The notes beneath the pieces are model-generated. The model had not been told where the DNA came from and did no database searches. It saw only the letters and a program-made list of their open reading frames with translations. Made by a program: the position numbers and the translations under genes. Below, one piece after another: positions 1 through 13,180 of a DNA stretch of 64,000 nucleotides (positions are counted from its first letter, which is position 1; each line of letters begins with the position of its first letter). The DNA is from Stictocephala bisonia (Eukaryota > Arthropoda > Insecta > Hemiptera > Membracidae): positions 435,159-499,158 of the forward strand of contig JAQJVL010000030.1 of NCBI GenBank assembly GCA_035578905.1, given 5' to 3'.

Positions 1-3000
1 TAAGTTCATGAGGAGCACTGCTATTGGCAATCACCGCATTTGATTGTATCAGGCTTCACGTCTGTTTTCTCTCAGATACGATTATTATACGCACGTCGTT
101 TGACAAAATATAACATGTTTTATAAAATAAATTAAACAACGCATACTTGCTCTATATAACGTAAAAACTTGATACAAATTGACATCAACAAACTATATAT
201 TGTTTATTTTTCACAATACTGTATCATAAGCAACATAATTCGATAATCAAATACCTTGCTTCTGTTGTGAAGCAAATCGGAAGGGGAAAAAGGACAAAGC
301 CATTATTTAATATCAAAGAGAGGAGAGAGAAAGAGAACCTTAAAAAACTCTTTAATGTGACAGTAGGCATGGAAGTGTACATAGCGTCAACATAATCCCA
401 GTTTACAATCACTATGTACATTAATATCCTCTATATATAATTTTTTTTAAACTAGGTTTTTATTTTAACTTACAAGTTTGGCTATCTACAGTATTCAGAA
501 ACATTTGAATTACGTTTTCTTTATTTGCGATAGTATTGTTGAGAAAATTATTGAAAATAGTGCAATGGAAATAAAACTACTGTTATATGATAACAGCGGA
601 CATATTTAGTATGCTTGGTTATCAATAAAAACTAACCCTTATGAATAAAAAATTACTAGCACAAAGTATTGAAAAAGAAAAAAATACTTGATAATGATGT
701 AATTTAAGTTGAAACTTTCAGGTGTTGCACACTAACGTGCACGAAGTAGGCGGAGGTTTGCAACAGGAGTTTCCTTGAGTCAATATCAATGACAGTCACT
801 TGCCAACTTCAAAATATACAGCACGTTACAATAACAAAAATAAAATCAAACTCTACATACAATAACGGAGAAATGAAGTACGTAATATTATTGCATCAAC
901 AGGACTGCAGCACATCCGAGCCCCACCCACACCTCTACAGCACCCTCACCACTTGTAATTACTGTTTCCACATCTTACCCCTGCGCGATTCACCCCTGTT
1001 CCTCTCATTGTCACAACCCCCCCCCCCGCTAGAATAACTAGGAGGAGGGGGGTAGATTGGAGGGATATTCAAGCTTTCAACACAAGTGATATGTCCAACT
1101 TGACGAAAACATAAAGTCGATTGTCAAGGTGTCAGATTCAGTGAAGCGGTTAAGAATCTGACTGCACAAGGCAGTTTAATCTACAAATGCATTCAAAAGA
1201 TATAATTTTTAACTTATATTTCAATTGTTCGAGGCATCTATAAACCACAGATCGTCATGCCAACATCAGAGCTTCGAGTCTACCTCATGATGGTATTAAT
1301 AATATACATACCCAAAACAGTTTTCCTTTATATTTCCTACAGCATCAGAAACTACTCACGTAGAATAAGCGTTATCAATGGAAAACCGACTGGAAATGGC
1401 TTTGAATTGCAGTTCCCTTTCAACTTACAATGTGCAAACTTTTGTCAGTGAATGAAATTCAGTGGAAGGCGCTGATGAAGCCGAGGTGTTGCTGATTGGA
1501 ACTACGGCCCTTTGAAGCTGCTGCTCCATTGCTGATACTAGCTGAACCTCTGCTGCCGTTAATTACACCTTCATTTTCTTTCGTTACAATTATTTCATGG
1601 CATTGAACGCGTCGGCATCTCATTGGAAATTTACTTTTAAATGCAGTAATTAATTGATATGTTGAGTTGTAATAATTTTTAAAATCATTTAAGTAATTTG
1701 ATTACTATACACCATGTCATTGGTGTAAATACAATAACATTCAACAATCACAATTAGTAAACGCGAAAATCCACAGAAATTCCAAGTACTTCTCTCTTTC
1801 AATTTCCTGAAGAGCAAAAAAACAGCATTTATAATAGTCGTTCACAATAAGTTAATTGTATTTACTTGTAGATAGTATTTTTACATAATTTCACACAAGA
1901 GTTATTATGTAATGTGGAATTTTTGTATCTTAAGTGACAACAATTTCATTTTATATTTTAAAAAGGTAAGTGACTTGCATTTCCTTATTTTTTTCCCAAA
2001 ACAAGTTAGATCTGACTTGTTAGGTTATAAATTTAAAAGATAATTTGATAAGTTTCGTCATTTGGTTTAAAATAGACCTATCATGTTAAAATTACGTATA
2101 CTGTTGACATTGTTCATAAAGTTTTATTTCATGAAATATGACCATTTTATGAAACATTGTTCTTACTAAGCCACACGATATTCTACTTTTAGGCCTTCTC
2201 TTTTATAAAAGGCAAATGTTTACAAAATTCTACAACTCCATTAAACCCCTTTAGTTTTAATTTATATCAACTTTAATAAAAATGCAACATATCTAAAACC
2301 CCTTTCTACTGTGTATAACCATACAATCGACTACCAGACCAGTGCATTAGTAACGAATAAAAAAGAAATCCGATTAATATTCTCGTAATTTAATTTGTTA
2401 CTTTTTTCTACCAAACTGATATCCAAACATTATTCATCAGCACGACAAGAGGATTAGGAGGGTGTGCAGAGAGAATTATTACCAGTACACATGTGCGAAC
2501 ATGGCTAGTGTTCTCCCCTTTTTACTAGCGCCTAAGTTCTATATCTCATCTGAAGTCTATGAACCAGTTCAACTCCACCTTCAAAATTGTTTTCATCAAT
2601 ATGCATCAACAGATAATGTTACGGGAATGGAGGAAAAAAGAATCGGTCACTATTCAGATCGGAAGTGTACATGTTTCGATATTATTTGATTAAGACGGCA
2701 ATAAAAGATATAATTTTTATTTTCGTATCTACTGTATTACCTTTACGAGAGATTGGCGCAAAGCGGAAACACCTTGTCTCGACTCACCTGTAAACAAAAC
2801 AACAGCCATAAATACAAAACTACCATTAATCATCTCTACTTGATAAACAATCTTTTACAAACGCCAACTGCAATTTGTGCCGAACTTTAATTTATGGACA
2901 GCTGACTTTTATAAGCAAAGAGCGTTCACACCGGCTAGGGCTGGACCGCACGTTAAGTGTTATAACAGCGTTTTAGTGCTACTCCAACCGTACTGCAACA

Positions 3001-3320
3001 TTGTTGCAATTGTGTGTATTTGGTAAGTATAGAATATAGAGGTACCACCCGATGTTCACGATTTTTTAACCAAACTTAAACCTGCGAACATTTTCGGAGG
3101 AAATACTGATTTTTGGCAAAAATAAAAAAAATCTGTTTTACACCAAAAACCATATACTGTATATACACTAAAATTATGTCGTTTTTTTCTCCTGACCACT
3201 AATTTGGCATCGAATTATTGATACAACGAATAATCAACAAGATAACTTGCATGATGTATGTTTCAAGAAACTACCTGATTCACGCTAATATGATTGATAA
3301 TGCTGACGTTGTTATTAAGC
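1..3320. other. AT-rich DNA, no gene seen
   Basis: No open frame here exceeds about 80 codons and none has recognisable domains. The sequence is AT-rich with homopolymers, including a C11 run near 1017-1027. A slightly GC-richer patch at 2930-3030 ends in a TTGGTAAGT donor-like sequence, but nothing else supports an exon. A minus-strand CAG|GTGAGT site near 2787 is listed separately. Confidence 0.6.
2781..2806 (-). other. ratchet-point-like splice site (acceptor abutting donor)
   Basis: On the minus strand a T-rich tract runs into TTTACAG and is followed at once by GTGAGTC, with the junction between plus positions 2788 and 2787. This fits the recursive-splicing consensus, a polypyrimidine tract then CAG joined to GTRAGT, known from long insect introns. 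A possible downstream donor (AAAG|GTAATA) lies about 46 nt further on. A second site of the same form is at 55280. RNA evidence is lacking, so it could be a chance match. Confidence 0.35.
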
Positions 3321-3321
3321 T

Positions 3322-3780
3322 TTAGGCCAGTATACCTTTACTGATTGTAATAGCTTATTGATTTATATCTACAGCGTATGGCACAATGTCTTAAGCTATA
3401 CGGCTGTATATCTTTATTGATTGTTATAGCTTATTTATTTATATCTACAGCGTATGGCAACTGTCATAAGCTATACGGCTGTATACCTTTATTGATTGTA
3501 ATAGCTTATTGATTTATATCTACAGCGTATGGCAAACTGTCATAAGCTATACGGCTGTATACCTTTATTGATTGTAATAGCTTATTGATTTATATCTACA
3601 GCGTATGGCAACTGTCATAAGCTATACGGCTGTATATCTTTATTGATTGTAATAGCTTATTGATTTATATCTACAGCGTATGGCAAACTGTCATAAGCTA
3701 TAGGCCTGTATACCTTTATTGATTGTTACAACTTAAGTTATTGGTTTATATCTACAGCGTATGGCAAACTGTCATAATTT
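3322..3780. repeat. 75-76 bp tandem satellite, about 6 copies
   Basis: A unit that begins TATACCTTTATTGATTG, passes through TTATATCTACAGCGTATGGC and ends CATAAGCTATACGGCTG repeats with starts near 3331, 3407, 3482, 3558, 3633 and 3709. The alternating 76/75 bp spacing comes from one extra A in GGCAAACTG versus GGCAACTG. This suggests that a two-unit block was duplicated. The last copy (from 3709) is diverged. Confidence 0.93.
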
Positions 3781-4002
3781 GCTATTTCCATAGTTGCATG
3801 GACAGCATGGCGCAAGAATGGACTGACATTAAAAGTTGGATAGTTAAACTATATTCATTTGTAAGTTTGACTTTTGTGATTCCATTAAATTACCTGAAAG
3901 TCAAAGGCTGAAAGTGGACATTTGAGTGTAGTTATGCCAGAGTGTGACTGGAGAGGGGAGACGGGGGTCACTCAGGTGAGAGGGGGACGACAATGACTGT
4001 AA

Positions 4003-4018
4003 TGACCTTGACGGGTCA
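4003..4018. promoter_or_regulatory. possible nuclear-receptor half-site pair
   Basis: TGACCTTGACGGGTCA contains, on the minus strand, the extended half-site TCAAGGTCA, which is bound by FTZ-F1/ERR-type monomeric nuclear receptors. With the plus-strand GGGTCA it forms an everted pair with a 4 bp gap. It lies beside a GA/G-rich stretch (3955-3990). No nearby gene is visible, so function is unproven. Confidence 0.2.
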
Positions 4019-4379
4019 TGAACAATCAGTCGACAATAGGGAGAAACGTCACTTAAATGTTAACAAGGCTTTGATTCAACATTACTGTTAACATAATTTG
4101 TTAAATTGACAATATGTGGCGTAAGTAGTTCATTCACATCATTGTTCCCCTTATCAGTCCAAAATATGCAAAAACTATAACAATTATCACTAAATAATTG
4201 AATAAAAGCAATGAAACCAGACGTTTTAGCCAAATACTCAATAATTAAATAACAAAATAATATTTTAATAACTAAACACAACATTGCAATACATCTTGAA
4301 ACGTGTTTTTAAATTGAATGTTTAGGATTTGTATTAGGATTAATTACAAGTTAAATTCTTGTATTTGTTGCTTAAAAAA

Positions 4380-4383
<4 letters not shown>

Positions 4384-4437
<54 letters not shown>
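4384..4437. repeat. (TA)n microsatellite
   Basis: About 54 bp of uninterrupted TA dinucleotide. It produces a spurious Ile-Tyr run in an overlapping minus-strand frame. Confidence 0.97.
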
Positions 4438-4440
<3 letters not shown>

Positions 4441-4799
4441 CAGCTACGATTGATATTGGAATACCGTGGCAAATAACACACATATAACAGCTCCAAAGAC
4501 AATTGTTTCTTGTCCTAATAACATCAAGATTATCAACATAACAATTCTGCAGTAAACCAACCAACACCAATTAATTAATTAAGTTGCCCGTTAACAATGT
4601 CACATTAAATCTAGCTTTATAAATGTAAGAGGTCACAATCAAAGAAAGGGGAGAATCAGTAAAATGCAATTTCTAAAGCGAGGTTGGTCATAATGAAATA
4701 TTGACCGTCTTCCTTTATCTTACACCCATTCGCAAACTATTTTCGCTAACACACTCTTAATACATATAAATATAACAAATAAACTTTTGCTCTCTGTTT

Positions 4800-5130
4800 T
4801 CTTTCGCTACAGTACACTTCCCTCGTGGAACGGTGCAGTAGATTGCAGTACGTGCGATGTGCCGCGGACCGAGCCGGATCAATAAAGTGCGTGGCGAACG
4901 TAGTTTGGAGAAATACTGTAATTCAAGGGGTTCTCCACGCCACACTGCGCTCCGGCACAATCTCGACGGAAGTGCATCATCAACCTTCATACCATCACCA
5001 GGAGCGTGCCTCTCTGTAACCAATTCAAACCCAACCTCACTCGGCAGACCTGCAGCGTCTCTACGTAATTGTGTTATTAGCCTTCGTAGAGACGAGCACT
5101 AACAGTCGAAGGTGTTCTCAGGTTTCCTAC
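4800..5130. other. GC-richer block of unknown nature
   Basis: This 300 bp block is clearly richer in GC and CpG than its flanks. It is open for 64-88 codons in three overlapping frames (4825-5019 plus, 4857-5102 plus, 4757-5023 minus), and I recognise none of them. It ends with a perfect 10 bp inverted repeat, CGTCTCTACG at 5056-5065 and CGTAGAGACG at 5085-5094, separated by 19 bp. The composition and hairpin suggest a piece of a mobile element or a small structured transcript. I cannot assign it. Confidence 0.3.
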
Positions 5131-5448
5131 CACATTATCCCTCGCATGTGCACTAATATCAGCCAGGCAACGGAGATTCTATACGTGAGGCATTTCATGC
5201 ATCAACCTGAACAAGGAACAATTCAAACCGTAAACCTGACTAAATAACAATATTTTTTTCTTTCGATATAAAAAAAGCAAAACATAATCTTTGGTATACT
5301 TCATTATCTAAATACCAGTCCGACTGATGATACTTACTAATTATTCAAGTTTACTGCTTTATTACATACTGCACAATAACATGATTGTGATGTTATGAAG
5401 TAAGGGAAAATATAAGAGATCAATAATAGGCAATTAACCGTGTCTGTT

Positions 5449-5790
5449 CAAAGAGAAAAAAGAGGTCGCTTTCTTATGGCCGCGGGGAACACTTCAGTGG
5501 CAGTAATGAATGCAACACATCTATCTGTAGATTTCAATTCATTGGTGGCAGTTACCAATAAATGTCTTACTTTTTAAAGATTTACTAATGTAAATCTTTT
5601 TAAAATGTTTAGTAATAATTACTACGTTTATCCTTCAGGAATTGGAGAGTAATAAGGGTAGGAACTGACAACGCTACTAGCTCTGCTATCCGCACGGCGA
5701 ACTGGAGAACTTCCTACTCGACACCAATTCAGCGCACCATTTAGTGCGTCCTTTGCCTCTATCTTCTCTGTGCTCTGTCTCAATCAAGAA
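5449..5790 (+). repeat. dispersed repeat family A, copy 1
   Basis: The block opens with AGAGAAAAAAGAGGTCGCTT and TCTTATGGCCGC, then has a T/A-rich middle, and then CGGCGAACTGGAGAA and a CCAATTCAGCGCACCA-like stretch. The same order of blocks occurs at 57640-57905, and the first block occurs inverted at 41010-41125. It is therefore an interspersed repeat. I see no coding capacity, and the class (MITE or non-autonomous element) is unknown. Confidence 0.75.
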
Positions 5791-5799
5791 CGTTTTAGG

Positions 5800-7680
5800 C
5801 AAAAAGTTACGAGGATTTACTGATGAGCCTCACCACAACATAAAAATGCGTTCGCTAGACACTTTCAAGCCATGCCTTCTTTCTTGCTTCAGTGTCAGGA
5901 ATACTACAAAGCGGCAAAATATGGGAGTGATCTGAGACTCACTACATTTACTTCTACATTACCCAAAACAAAAATTAATCACGTCATCATTCGAGAAAAA
6001 CATTGAAAGGTCATGCTGAGGAGGCAGACGCCCTTAGCGGTCCACTGACCAGAAACACTAGATTGTAATCCACTTCCTGTGGGGCTCACAAGAAACTGCT
6101 CCTCGAGTGAAACCAGTAGACACTGATGATTAAAGCGCACCGCCCACAGTAATTGTTTTAAAAAATGTTATAACTTTAAAATTGATCCGAGATAATCGTC
6201 AATTTCCAGACCACATCTCGGATAGAACCACATATTATACTGTACTGACAAATAAAAATAAATTAGTACATATGGTTCTATATTCTTAGATCTTAGAGTC
6301 CAAGGTTTTAATCTGATCTGTACAAGAATTTTATGACATTTACAGCATATTATATTATTTTTTAATAAACCCATGCGAAGGTTTGCTTATTTTTATTACA
6401 ACTGTTACTTTGATTTCGCATTACATAGAAAGACGTTACCGCTAAGACTTGGTGCACATAATACTCGCCATTTTGTAATCTTTAAGTATATAATTATATA
6501 TTTAGTTTCTACCGGTTAATAGCTACTACAAGGACATGACAAAAACGTCCTTAGTCACAAACATAAGAGTTTTCCTCATAGTCGTCTATAATTGGCCAAA
6601 TCCAAATCACCTGTTTGCTTCAGACACAAGCTCGTCTCATTTTGCAAAGTTAACCTTACTCCATAGATATAATCAAACATACCACAAATGTATAATAACT
6701 GTCTACTATACAAATATAAACATGTTATTTAGACAAATTATCTAACTATATTATTCAATCGTTTATTTTCCAATGTAGACAGTTTTCCTTTCGTTTTCCT
6801 TCGACCATCACTAAATTGATTACCATCACTTTAACGGTTTCTAATCGTGCAATAATCGATCTGTTAATGGACATGCTTCAAGCCCTTTACTCTCGCCTAT
6901 AAATGAAAGTGCTGTCTGAGATGAGAGTGAATTTTCTTGAAAATATCACGTCGAGTTTCACGTAACTGGAAACCGCCGGACACATTGAGCCCAGACGTAG
7001 ACAGTCTATCAATCAACTAAACATTTTATAAAATTAAAGGTTACTAAAAAGTCCTAACAAGAGTGCAAGTGTCAAGTAATTCAACTTCGGGTCAGAAGAT
7101 ATCTGAAAAGTACTATTTGCAAGCAACTATTCAATTTCAAAAACGTTAATAGTTCCAACAGGAATTCGAATAGGTAGTGTAAATTAACTATTAAACAGAG
7201 CTTAAATGTGAACATAGTATAGAACTAAGAAAGAACTAATCTTGAAAGTAGTAATTTCGATGAAACTAAAGACTAATAGACCTAGATTTTCCCATATTTA
7301 ACTGTAATTTTGAGAAAAGTAGTATTTTTACTTTAAAAAAGATTTTTTTGTTAAAAAAGTTACTTTCAGTGGTACAAAAACAGCCGTTTTCTTAGCCACT
7401 ATTTGGTTATCTTTTTTAAATCTATTATCATTATAAGATAAATAATTGAAAAATCACCATTAGAACAGTTATTATAAACAATAATATGTGTTTACGTGTG
7501 TATGAACTTTGTATAAATAAATTTCAAGTTCAACTTAATAGAGAAAAGTTACCTGATGACGAATCTTTTGATTTGAAACGCGTCGTTTGGTTCTCTAGTG
7601 GACAGATTGACAGACTGATACACGTAAGTAACAATTAATTCAGTCTAAATATTCAAATCAAATCGTTTATTTACCAGCTA
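5800..7680. other. AT-rich DNA, nothing recognised
   Basis: Short frames at 5744-5935, 6168-6374 and 6536-6745 have no recognisable domain and AT-rich, non-coding-like composition. I see no repeat array here. Confidence 0.5.
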
Positions 7681-7684
7681 TTTG

Positions 7685-7762
7685 CTATGTCACCGCTAAA
7701 ATCGCTAGCATCGCTTGGTTGGCAAGTAAAACGGCTGAGCTTCGCTACAACTGTACGTTCAA
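7685..7762 (+). repeat. dispersed repeat family B, copy 1
   Basis: The core CGCTAGCATCG, TTGGTTGGCAAGTAAAACGG and CTTCGCTAC recurs in the opposite orientation at about 49218-49275 with only a few substitutions. This is therefore an interspersed repeat. Its ends and class are not defined. Confidence 0.65.
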
Positions 7763-8407
7763 TTACTGAGGTCCAACCTTTTTTTTTTTTTTTTAAATGG
7801 ACATTAGTTCTACCTATGAGCATTGCGTCTTTATGTAATATGCCTATAATCCACTTATAACCACTGATATATTGTCAAATAATCTGGAAAGTTATTTATG
7901 CTCTGAACTGGTGTTGCCACACTAAACGATGTTGAAACAAATTGGTTTCGAAGTTTAGGACTTTGGTTTTAATTAGTCTCATTTTGCGTTAGCACAATAA
8001 AAAATTCAAGTTGAGAAAAGTCGAGAAATGAATGTTATGATATATATAGCTTTCCAATTATATTCTACACAGTTCCAATTTCCACAGTGTTTACTACACA
8101 TGAACACCCCGTGTAGGTTACGACACTGGAAGAACCACTTGGAAACGTTAATGTTCTATAAAAACAGTGTATGAAATCAGTTTCAGAATAGGTGATGACG
8201 TGCATTGCGCCGTTAACTGGATCAATTATCTCGGGTCGCCGTCAATTGCGGGTCAACCCGACCGGTCCCGTACAATTGGCACCAACGAGCCCCACCTAGC
8301 ACGTTCTGTTTGGTTTCAAAATGAGACAACCTGCACAAATCAAAACTGTTGTCTCTAAAAGAAGACAGTAAGTGGATAGTAAGTGTAGTCATTATATGTT
8401 GTTCAGG

Positions 8408-8682
8408 TGTTGGTAAATGTGCTAATTCGATGTCATTCGGTGGTTGGTAACTGTAGTTTTCAATGACATTCAGTGGCTGGCAACTGTAGTTTTGATGACA
8501 TCCAGTGGCTGGCAACTGTAGTCATTCGAAGAAATTCGGTGGTTGGTAACTGTAGCATTCGATGCCATTCAGTATTTAGCGACTTTAGTCAATCGATATT
8601 ATTCAGTGTAATTGGCAACAACTGTAATCATTTAATGTCATTAATTAGTTGGCAACTCTAGTCATGCGATGATATTAAGTGT
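8408..8682. repeat. ~33 bp diverged minisatellite
   Basis: Variants of GGTTGGTAACTGTAGTCATT followed by CGATGTCATTCAGT repeat about 8 times. Unit starts around 8441, 8474, 8506 and 8540 give 32-34 bp spacing. Later copies decay progressively toward 8680. A minus-strand frame over the array reads as a short peptide repeat and is not considered a gene. Confidence 0.85.
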
Positions 8683-8689
8683 TTTTTTG

Positions 8690-10160
8690 TTTACCGTACA
8701 CAACATTTTTGTACATAAAAGTCGAACATTTCTCAGTCGATATGATTTGGACTTAAATAGTTTCTTTCAGTTCCTTAGGCACATAAAAAATTGTTTTAAC
8801 TAGATTAAGAAGCTGTTCATTAAAAGGTGGTCTTAAAAACCTGTGAACTAAAAAGCAATGTTAAAATATGTCTGATGGTTCAAACAAAAGCCCACTACTT
8901 GTCAACTTTAAAATTTCATGCTTGTTGGAAAGTACCTTAGAACTCCTCCTAAAAAACGTGATATATATGGATAGAAAAAAATCAATCTACAAAGGAAATT
9001 CTAGTTTATTAACTTGTTTTTAGAATCAACGTAACCTAATTGAGCAATTCAGTGAGTTTTACATACAGCTAATTTACATTTGAACAAGTGTAAGGTGTAT
9101 CAAAAATGTTTTAAATGTTCATACTACAAAAAAATGTATTGTTTCCGCAATTTTATTACCACCAGTAATGTGTGACCTACATATGTCAATTTTCACCTGA
9201 GCAGACTGTAACATTCTGTTGACTTCTACGTATCTCGTGTGAATTGAAGTTTCCAGGCGATTGCTGCCATCCTCATACAATTCATGACGACTGTGAATGC
9301 CTTAGGCAAAAGAGCAAAATAAATCCTTTCCTTTCTCTTGTTAATTTTGTATGCATATATCTTTTTTAGTAATTTTCAGTTTAAAATATTTAAATTACTA
9401 TAGTTTTTAAAATGTTAGACATACTATTAAAAAATATTATAAAAAAAACCTCAGAACTACTTTAAGAAGTGACTTTTTGGTTCTTCCATTGAAATGTTTG
9501 TATAAAAAGAAATACACACCAGAAAAAAAAGTACAACGTTTAGAGCAACATCTTTTAAAATGTTGACTAAGTAACCATTTACTGTAGTTTATAATGGTGT
9601 TTAGCGATAACATATATGTATAATGATAAAAAATACAACTACTAAAGATCACTTTAGCATTAAAAACAAAATAATAATAAAATACAGTACTAAAAAAATG
9701 TTTGATGGCCCCAAATCCTTTTCAAAATGTGACAACAGTGCTGAACAAAGAATGTAAACATGCCATATGACATATTAACGTCCTTCAACTGCTTGGCTGG
9801 TATTTCCGCAATATGTATTGTTGTGATCACACATCGCGTGAGATGACTCAACGAGTTAGTCACACAAACACACAGACTTAAGTATATTGTTATGGGCAGA
9901 AGAAAACACTATTCACACTAACAATGAAGAATATCTTGAGAAATCCAGTGAATATCCCATCACAAGAAAATAAATTGAAAGAATGCTTTAATCGTTTGAA
10001 AATAAATTTGTAATACTGATTCCTTAAAATACAATAGTTAAAAACTCGTTACAATAAGTCCACAAATGCGTTAAAAACACGCAAAAGAACTAAATATTTT
10101 GGTATAGTCTTAAATAGTAATATCGGAAATAAAATTCGTGTTTGAGATAACGACACGCTT
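8690..10160. other. AT-rich DNA, nothing recognised
   Basis: Homopolymer-rich AT sequence without supported genes, RNA genes or arrays. The frame at 9437-9652 (minus) is Lys/Phe/Ser-rich, as expected from base composition. Confidence 0.5.
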
Positions 10161-10164
10161 ACTG

Positions 10165-10245
10165 TGTAATAGAAAGCGAATAGAAATGTGTAGAACGAGT
10201 GTAGTATGTGCGTGCATGATGTGTAGTCTGGTTACTAACTAATAC
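10165..10245 (-). mobile_element. SINE 3' module fragment
   Basis: Read on the minus strand the block gives TTAGTAACCAGACTACAC followed by short TACACTCGTTC-type repeats. This matches the 3' module of the SINE copies at 36760-36800 and 63330-63360 (GTAACACTGACTACATTCG, TTCATCTACACT). It is short and diverged, so the call is moderate. Confidence 0.4.
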
Positions 10246-12940
10246 AGGGTTTATAGATCGATATCAACTGAAGAGGATTCTCTATTGATATACAGCACAG
10301 TTCTAAATCCCACGCTCACTTGTTATCTCGTGTTAACTGAATCTTCAATACGTGGACTGAGAATTTTTCCATGCGCCTCTTAAAGGCACAACACTATAAT
10401 ACAAGGAATAATATTGTTTCTACACGTTCAATAATCTTGACTTCAAGACAGAGGCTAACAAGTTCTGTAGGTGTCGGAGGCTAACAGACAAAAAGTGAAG
10501 ACCAAATTAACGAATATGTTATTAAGATAAATTATTATTTTAAGAAGAAATTCGCCAAATAAAAGTCGAAAGTAAAAGTGGATTATGTGAAGAACAGAAA
10601 TTTTTACTGTACAAAGATTACATCTGACATAAGACGCAATCTGAAGGATATTGGTTTTGAAGAGGAGACGAGCTGTATTATTAGACCGACATCTGGAGTC
10701 GACAACACAGTGTTCGACTCATATTACAGTTGGGATGATACACTGTAATATACTTCTTCATCGAACATCAAACGACAACGGGATCGATTACACTAACAAC
10801 TTTCCTCTCACCGTTTCACCTGTCACTTTGCTTGTGATTACAGTCGTGCACATTCTGTGATACCAGTGACACGGGTTCAATAACATCTTTCAAACTAGTT
10901 CCTAATATACTTCTTGCTATACCATCAAAATAAGGCTTAAGGAATTTATTCCATGCGTACAAATTTCTTCAATTAATACAGGGTGTTTATTTAAAACACA
11001 ATCCATGATTGGAAATAAAAATAACAAACAAAATATATATCTATAGCAAATTTAATTATCATTAACATTTATTACTACCACTTACATGATTTTAATGATA
11101 TTTTTGTTTAAGTTTGGTGTTCAAATAAAGCAACATGAGCATTTATACAATGTTCTGCACTCTTTAGTAAATTTCAAGACACATTTTTCAAAGTTTGCTC
11201 AAAACCATATTTCTAACCTCAACTTAATGATGTTGCACAAAACCCAACTAAAGTGAACAACACCACAACAACGTTGAAAGATGAGTTGGATTTTAGTAAG
11301 CGTACTACAATTATGGGACATATCGAGTTCTCAAGAGTGATGATGAGTAATGTATGGTCATTTGATATAACAAACAATCGGTACATCACTGTTCCTAGTT
11401 AACTGTGTGAAACAGCTGTTCCGTGCTCACGCCAGTTCCGTTAACTGGTCGACGCAACACTTTTATTAACACTGAAAAATTTCCTTACTGCATCCGCATC
11501 TTAACTTTCAGAACGAATTAAGTCCAAAGGATTTTAACACACCTATCGATAAACACCCAACAAATTACAATCCTTAAAGTTACCCGTATACAAACACACT
11601 ACTGTATAACTTTTGTACCAAGCGAACTTACTGATTGGTTCAACCTTTCCAAGACGCATCACAGTTGTCACGGTAATGAACCAGTCCTATTATTTATTTG
11701 CTACCCTCGCTCGAGTAAGTCATCTGGTACAGTCTATCACCACTAGTATAAGCTACCTCTATAGTCTATCACCTGGATAGAACAAAAAAATCTTCATTAG
11801 GTCTATCAGGTCACGTGAAATACTACTTAATTATTCCATAACTTCAGCTGCGTTGTGTGCCGGGCATCCTAAACACTCCTAACTGCCAGTGCACCTCACT
11901 GGGCCTGAGTGCTTTGCTGCACTCTGTATTCTTATTCACACATTATAAGAATGCATAGGAATGAAACAGGTTTCATGGCCATTGAATGTACAGTACAGAA
12001 GTGTTGAGAAGTCTCGGGATGGATGAACAAGATTTACATACGTTGTCTGGCCACATTAAACTATTAGTTTATGTATCTTCTATGATAGTCTGCTTACGGG
12101 GATGTTCCACAAGAGGTTAGTAGATTGAAGTATAGATCCAGGTTGCATTATATCAAAGACCCTTTTCATTTGATATTTTAGTGGGAATCCAACCTCAAAA
12201 GGTTAATGCATTACCAAATGGTAAATGATCAAAAATTTAGATATTCTAATTTCGTAAAAATAAAAATGTTAGTTACCAGGTTACATTAAAACAAACAGTT
12301 TTTTAGTTGTTTTTTCTTTTTTTTCTTCAAAGCACCTATATTTAATGTTCAAACGGTTCGCCGCCTTCAGTTGCTTTAAAACTTGAAGCTTCAATGAATA
12401 CAATGAACAATATTCATTGTTGAAGCTATCTTTTTGATTTTTTCTAATGGAGCAGTACACCATAATACCTTCCACTAATGGAGCGATTCAGACTGAAATT
12501 GAGCGGCTTAAAACACACAACATCCACATAAGTTTACACGTTTCGCTTGGGAATAATGCCGTGGGCTCAATCTTTGCAGAAGGGAAAATCGAGCTTTAAA
12601 GTGTATAGTTCAAACCAGAGAGTGGGACGCCCTCCATTAGCAAAGCTAAAAAGGCAAAATGTATAATTGGCTTAGAACAAACGTAGCCTCAAATATATTT
12701 AGCAAACTACGTTGCAGTCACATATTAGACAGACAGGACGTCACCCTCTGGCTGGGAAGACCCTCCCCTTCACTCCAATTCCCTTATATCGCACTCACTT
12801 GGGAGGGGTGTCACACCCTCATAAATATTCCCGCCATAATTATAAATACGCCGAGTCTGCACTTCTAATTGCACTATCGACGATATTACGATTGAAAAAA
12901 GAGCCGCTTGATAATAACTACATAATAAAAAACAGCCCAA
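10246..12940. other. AT-rich DNA, nothing recognised
   Basis: There are no arrays or motifs beyond base composition. The frames at 10651-10860 and 12281-12475 lack recognisable domains. Confidence 0.5.
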
Positions 12941-13029
12941 GTGAAGTAAGGTGTTGGGTCAGCAAACCTTGTTGATGGCCAAGGTTCGGACGTCGTGTAT
13001 AGGGGATATAAGCAAGGCTTGTCAAGTTG

Positions 13030-13180
13030 TGGCTCACTTTCTTGCCTTGGCTAATAATAAATGGACTTTTCTAAGAAACAGTAAATTTTGGTTACCAACA
13101 ATGACTACACTCGTTCATCTACACTTTTCACACTAATTCGCCACCCATATCTGGATAATCGACGTCTTATAAATAAATAC
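13030..13180 (+). mobile_element. SINE copy, 3' portion
   Basis: GGACTTTTCTAAGAAACAGT, then ACTACACTCGTTCATCTACA, then CATATCTGGATAATCGACG and TCTTATAAATAAATAC follow the same order as the best SINE copy at 63140-63432. The 5' tRNA-like part may lie in 12955-13030 but is too diverged to be sure. The short ATAA tail at the 3' end fits retroposition. Confidence 0.65.
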
